From assembly GCA_002440235.1 (NCBI GenBank), contig DJRZ01000056.1, positions 1 through 41,876 of the forward strand: a stretch of 41,876 nucleotides of DNA, in the 5' to 3' direction. Positions 40,979-41,876 of this stretch are shown here, piece by piece (within the stretch, counting starts at the first letter, position 1; each line of letters opens with the position of its first letter). The translations under genes were made by a program, and so were the position numbers. The DNA is from Alphaproteobacteria bacterium UBA6347. Its GTDB lineage: Bacteria; Pseudomonadota; Alphaproteobacteria; CAAGCB01; CAG-977. Below the pieces are notes generated by a model. It saw only the letters and a program-made list of their open reading frames with translations, did not search any database and was not told the origin of the DNA.

Positions 40979-41876
40979 ATGGCTAAAACAACGGGAAACG
41001 CGCGGTTGCAACAGGCGCGGCGCAACAAAAAAGACGAATTTTACACGCAACTGTCGGATATAGAGGAAGAACTGAAACATTATCGGGACTTTTTCAACGG
41101 GAAAACCGTTTTCTGCAACTGCGACGATCCGTATGAAAGCAACTTTTTCAAATACTTCGCTTTGAATTTCAATGCGCTGGGTTTGAAAAAACTGATCGCG
41201 ACCTGCTATTCGGCGTCGCCCGTCATGGGGTTGGAATTGCCGTTGTTCGACAGAATGAACGGCAAAAAAGCGTACAAAATCGAAATCACGGAAGTGATTG
41301 ACGCAAACAACGACGGCGCGGTCGATTTGTCCGATGTCGAATATCTGATAAAAAACGGGAAAAACACTTTGATCGTTTTGGAGGAAAACGGCGATTTCCG
41401 TTCAGCCGAATGTGTCGAGCTGTTGAAACAAGCCGATGTCGTCGTAACAAACCCGCCTTTTTCCCTGTTTCGGGAATATGTGGCGCAACTGATTGAATAC
41501 AATAAGAAATTCATCATTATCGGCAATAAAAATTCCATTACTTACAAGGAAATTTTCAAGCTTATCAAAGAAAACCGCCTGTGGCTGGGATATCGCAACA
41601 TCAACAAAGACATGTGGCTGATGTTGCCTGACGACGAACAAAATTTTGAAAAAATCGAAAACGGCAAAAAAATCAAACACATTATGGCGTGCTGGCTGAC
41701 AAACATCGAAACGACAAAGCGTTGCGAAGAAGTGATTTTGTATAAAAAATACACTCCGGAGGAATATCCGAAATACGACAATTACGATGCGATCAACGTC
41801 GATAAAGTCGCCGATATTCCCGTTGATTACGACGGCGCGATAGGAGTTCCGATCACTTTTTTGGACAAGTACAACC
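40979..41876 (+). CDS. EcoRI-family DNA adenine-N6 methyltransferase (3' end cut by the window)
   Basis: An open frame of 299 codons from ATG 40979 with no stop before the window end. It starts MAKTTGNARLQQARRNKKDEFYTQLSDIEEELKHY. SAM-binding and catalytic features include VFCNCDDPYESNFFKYFA near the N-terminus and motif IV NPPF in DVVVTNPPFSLFREYV, the catalytic loop of N6-adenine methyltransferases. LWLGYRNINKDMWLMLPDDE and IMACWLTNIETTKR match the EcoRI methylase family, whose usual length is a little over 300 aa, so only a short piece is missing. It could protect DNA from a linked nuclease or be an orphan phage or mobile-element methylase; no nuclease is seen in the window. Confidence 0.88.
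   Translation, partial: MAKTTGNARLQQARRNKKDEFYTQLSDIEEELKHYRDFFNGKTVFCNCDDPYESNFFKYFALNFNALGLKKLIATCYSASPVMGLELPLFDRMNGKKAYKIEITEVIDANNDGAVDLSDVEYLIKNGKNTLIVLEENGDFRSAECVELLKQADVVVTNPPFSLFREYVAQLIEYNKKFIIIGNKNSITYKEIFKLIKENRLWLGYRNINKDMWLMLPDDEQNFEKIENGKKIKHIMACWLTNIETTKRCEEVILYKKYTPEEYPKYDNYDAINVDKVADIPVDYDGAIGVPITFLDKYN

Noticed and set aside
1..41876. tRNA genes, rRNA genes, CRISPR arrays, transposases or integrases
   Set aside because: I saw no T-arm/anticodon patterns, rRNA sequence, regularly spaced repeats or recombinase motifs anywhere in the window.

Overview
The window looks like the replication-origin region of an alphaproteobacterial chromosome. Three things support this: the gene order (rho / candidate oriC / maf-aroE-coaE-dnaQ-secB-Tim44-mltA-smr on one side, rsmG-parA-parB on the other, with leuS-lptE-holA nearby), two perfect parS sites, and a DnaA-box cluster. 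The cell is Gram-negative (two porins, LptE, SecB, MltA, an LpoA-like lipoprotein). The accessory genes and dispersed palindromic repeats suggest an uncultured, probably host-associated lineage; the exact group is a guess.

Layout. 1-3.3 kb: two tandem paralogous porins and a YggS-type PLP protein, all on the minus strand. 3.4-8.0 kb: a lipoprotein, leuS, lptE and holA (plus). 8.0-11.2 kb: purB, and hrcA-grpE (minus). 11.2-16.4 kb: rph-rdgB-hemW (plus), an LpoA-like lipoprotein (minus), rsmI-yraN (plus). 16.4-17.1 kb: no intact protein gene, but a Cys-rich pseudogene remnant and the first copy of a structured RNA. 17.2-20.8 kb: parB-parA-rsmG read leftward, two parS sites, and a split chromate transporter. 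21.1-24.2 kb: hslVU (minus), and divergently hisB and a membrane-anchored flavodoxin (plus). 24.2-29.6 kb: an accessory block, AT-richer in part. It holds a four-gene unknown operon under a divergent XRE regulator, an array of palindromic repeats, a LysR regulator, a stand-alone LuxR-type HTH and a WYL regulator. 29.6-40.6 kb: rho, the candidate oriC, then a long rightward cluster ending in mnmE-mnmG. 40.6-41.9 kb: the second copy of the structured RNA, followed without a gap by an EcoRI-family DNA adenine methyltransferase cut off by the window end.

Main discovery. Two regions about 24 kb apart (minus strand 17090-16817 and plus strand 40700-40978) are diverged copies of one RNA of about 275-280 nt. 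They share two near-identical blocks. The same helices form in the same order in both, several kept by compensatory base changes, and each ends in a terminator-like hairpin with a U-run that runs directly into an ATG. I could not match the RNA to 6S, tmRNA, RNase P, SRP RNA or the common riboswitches by their hallmark sequences. It is either an undescribed small-RNA family or a cis-acting leader.

How the genes work together. Most of the window is core housekeeping: replication and segregation (oriC, ParABS, DnaQ, HolA), translation and tRNA or rRNA modification (LeuS, MnmE/G, RsmG, RsmI), protein quality control (HrcA/GrpE, HslVU, SecB) and envelope upkeep (LptE, MltA, LpoA-like, porins). Operons are tightly packed with many ATGA overlaps.
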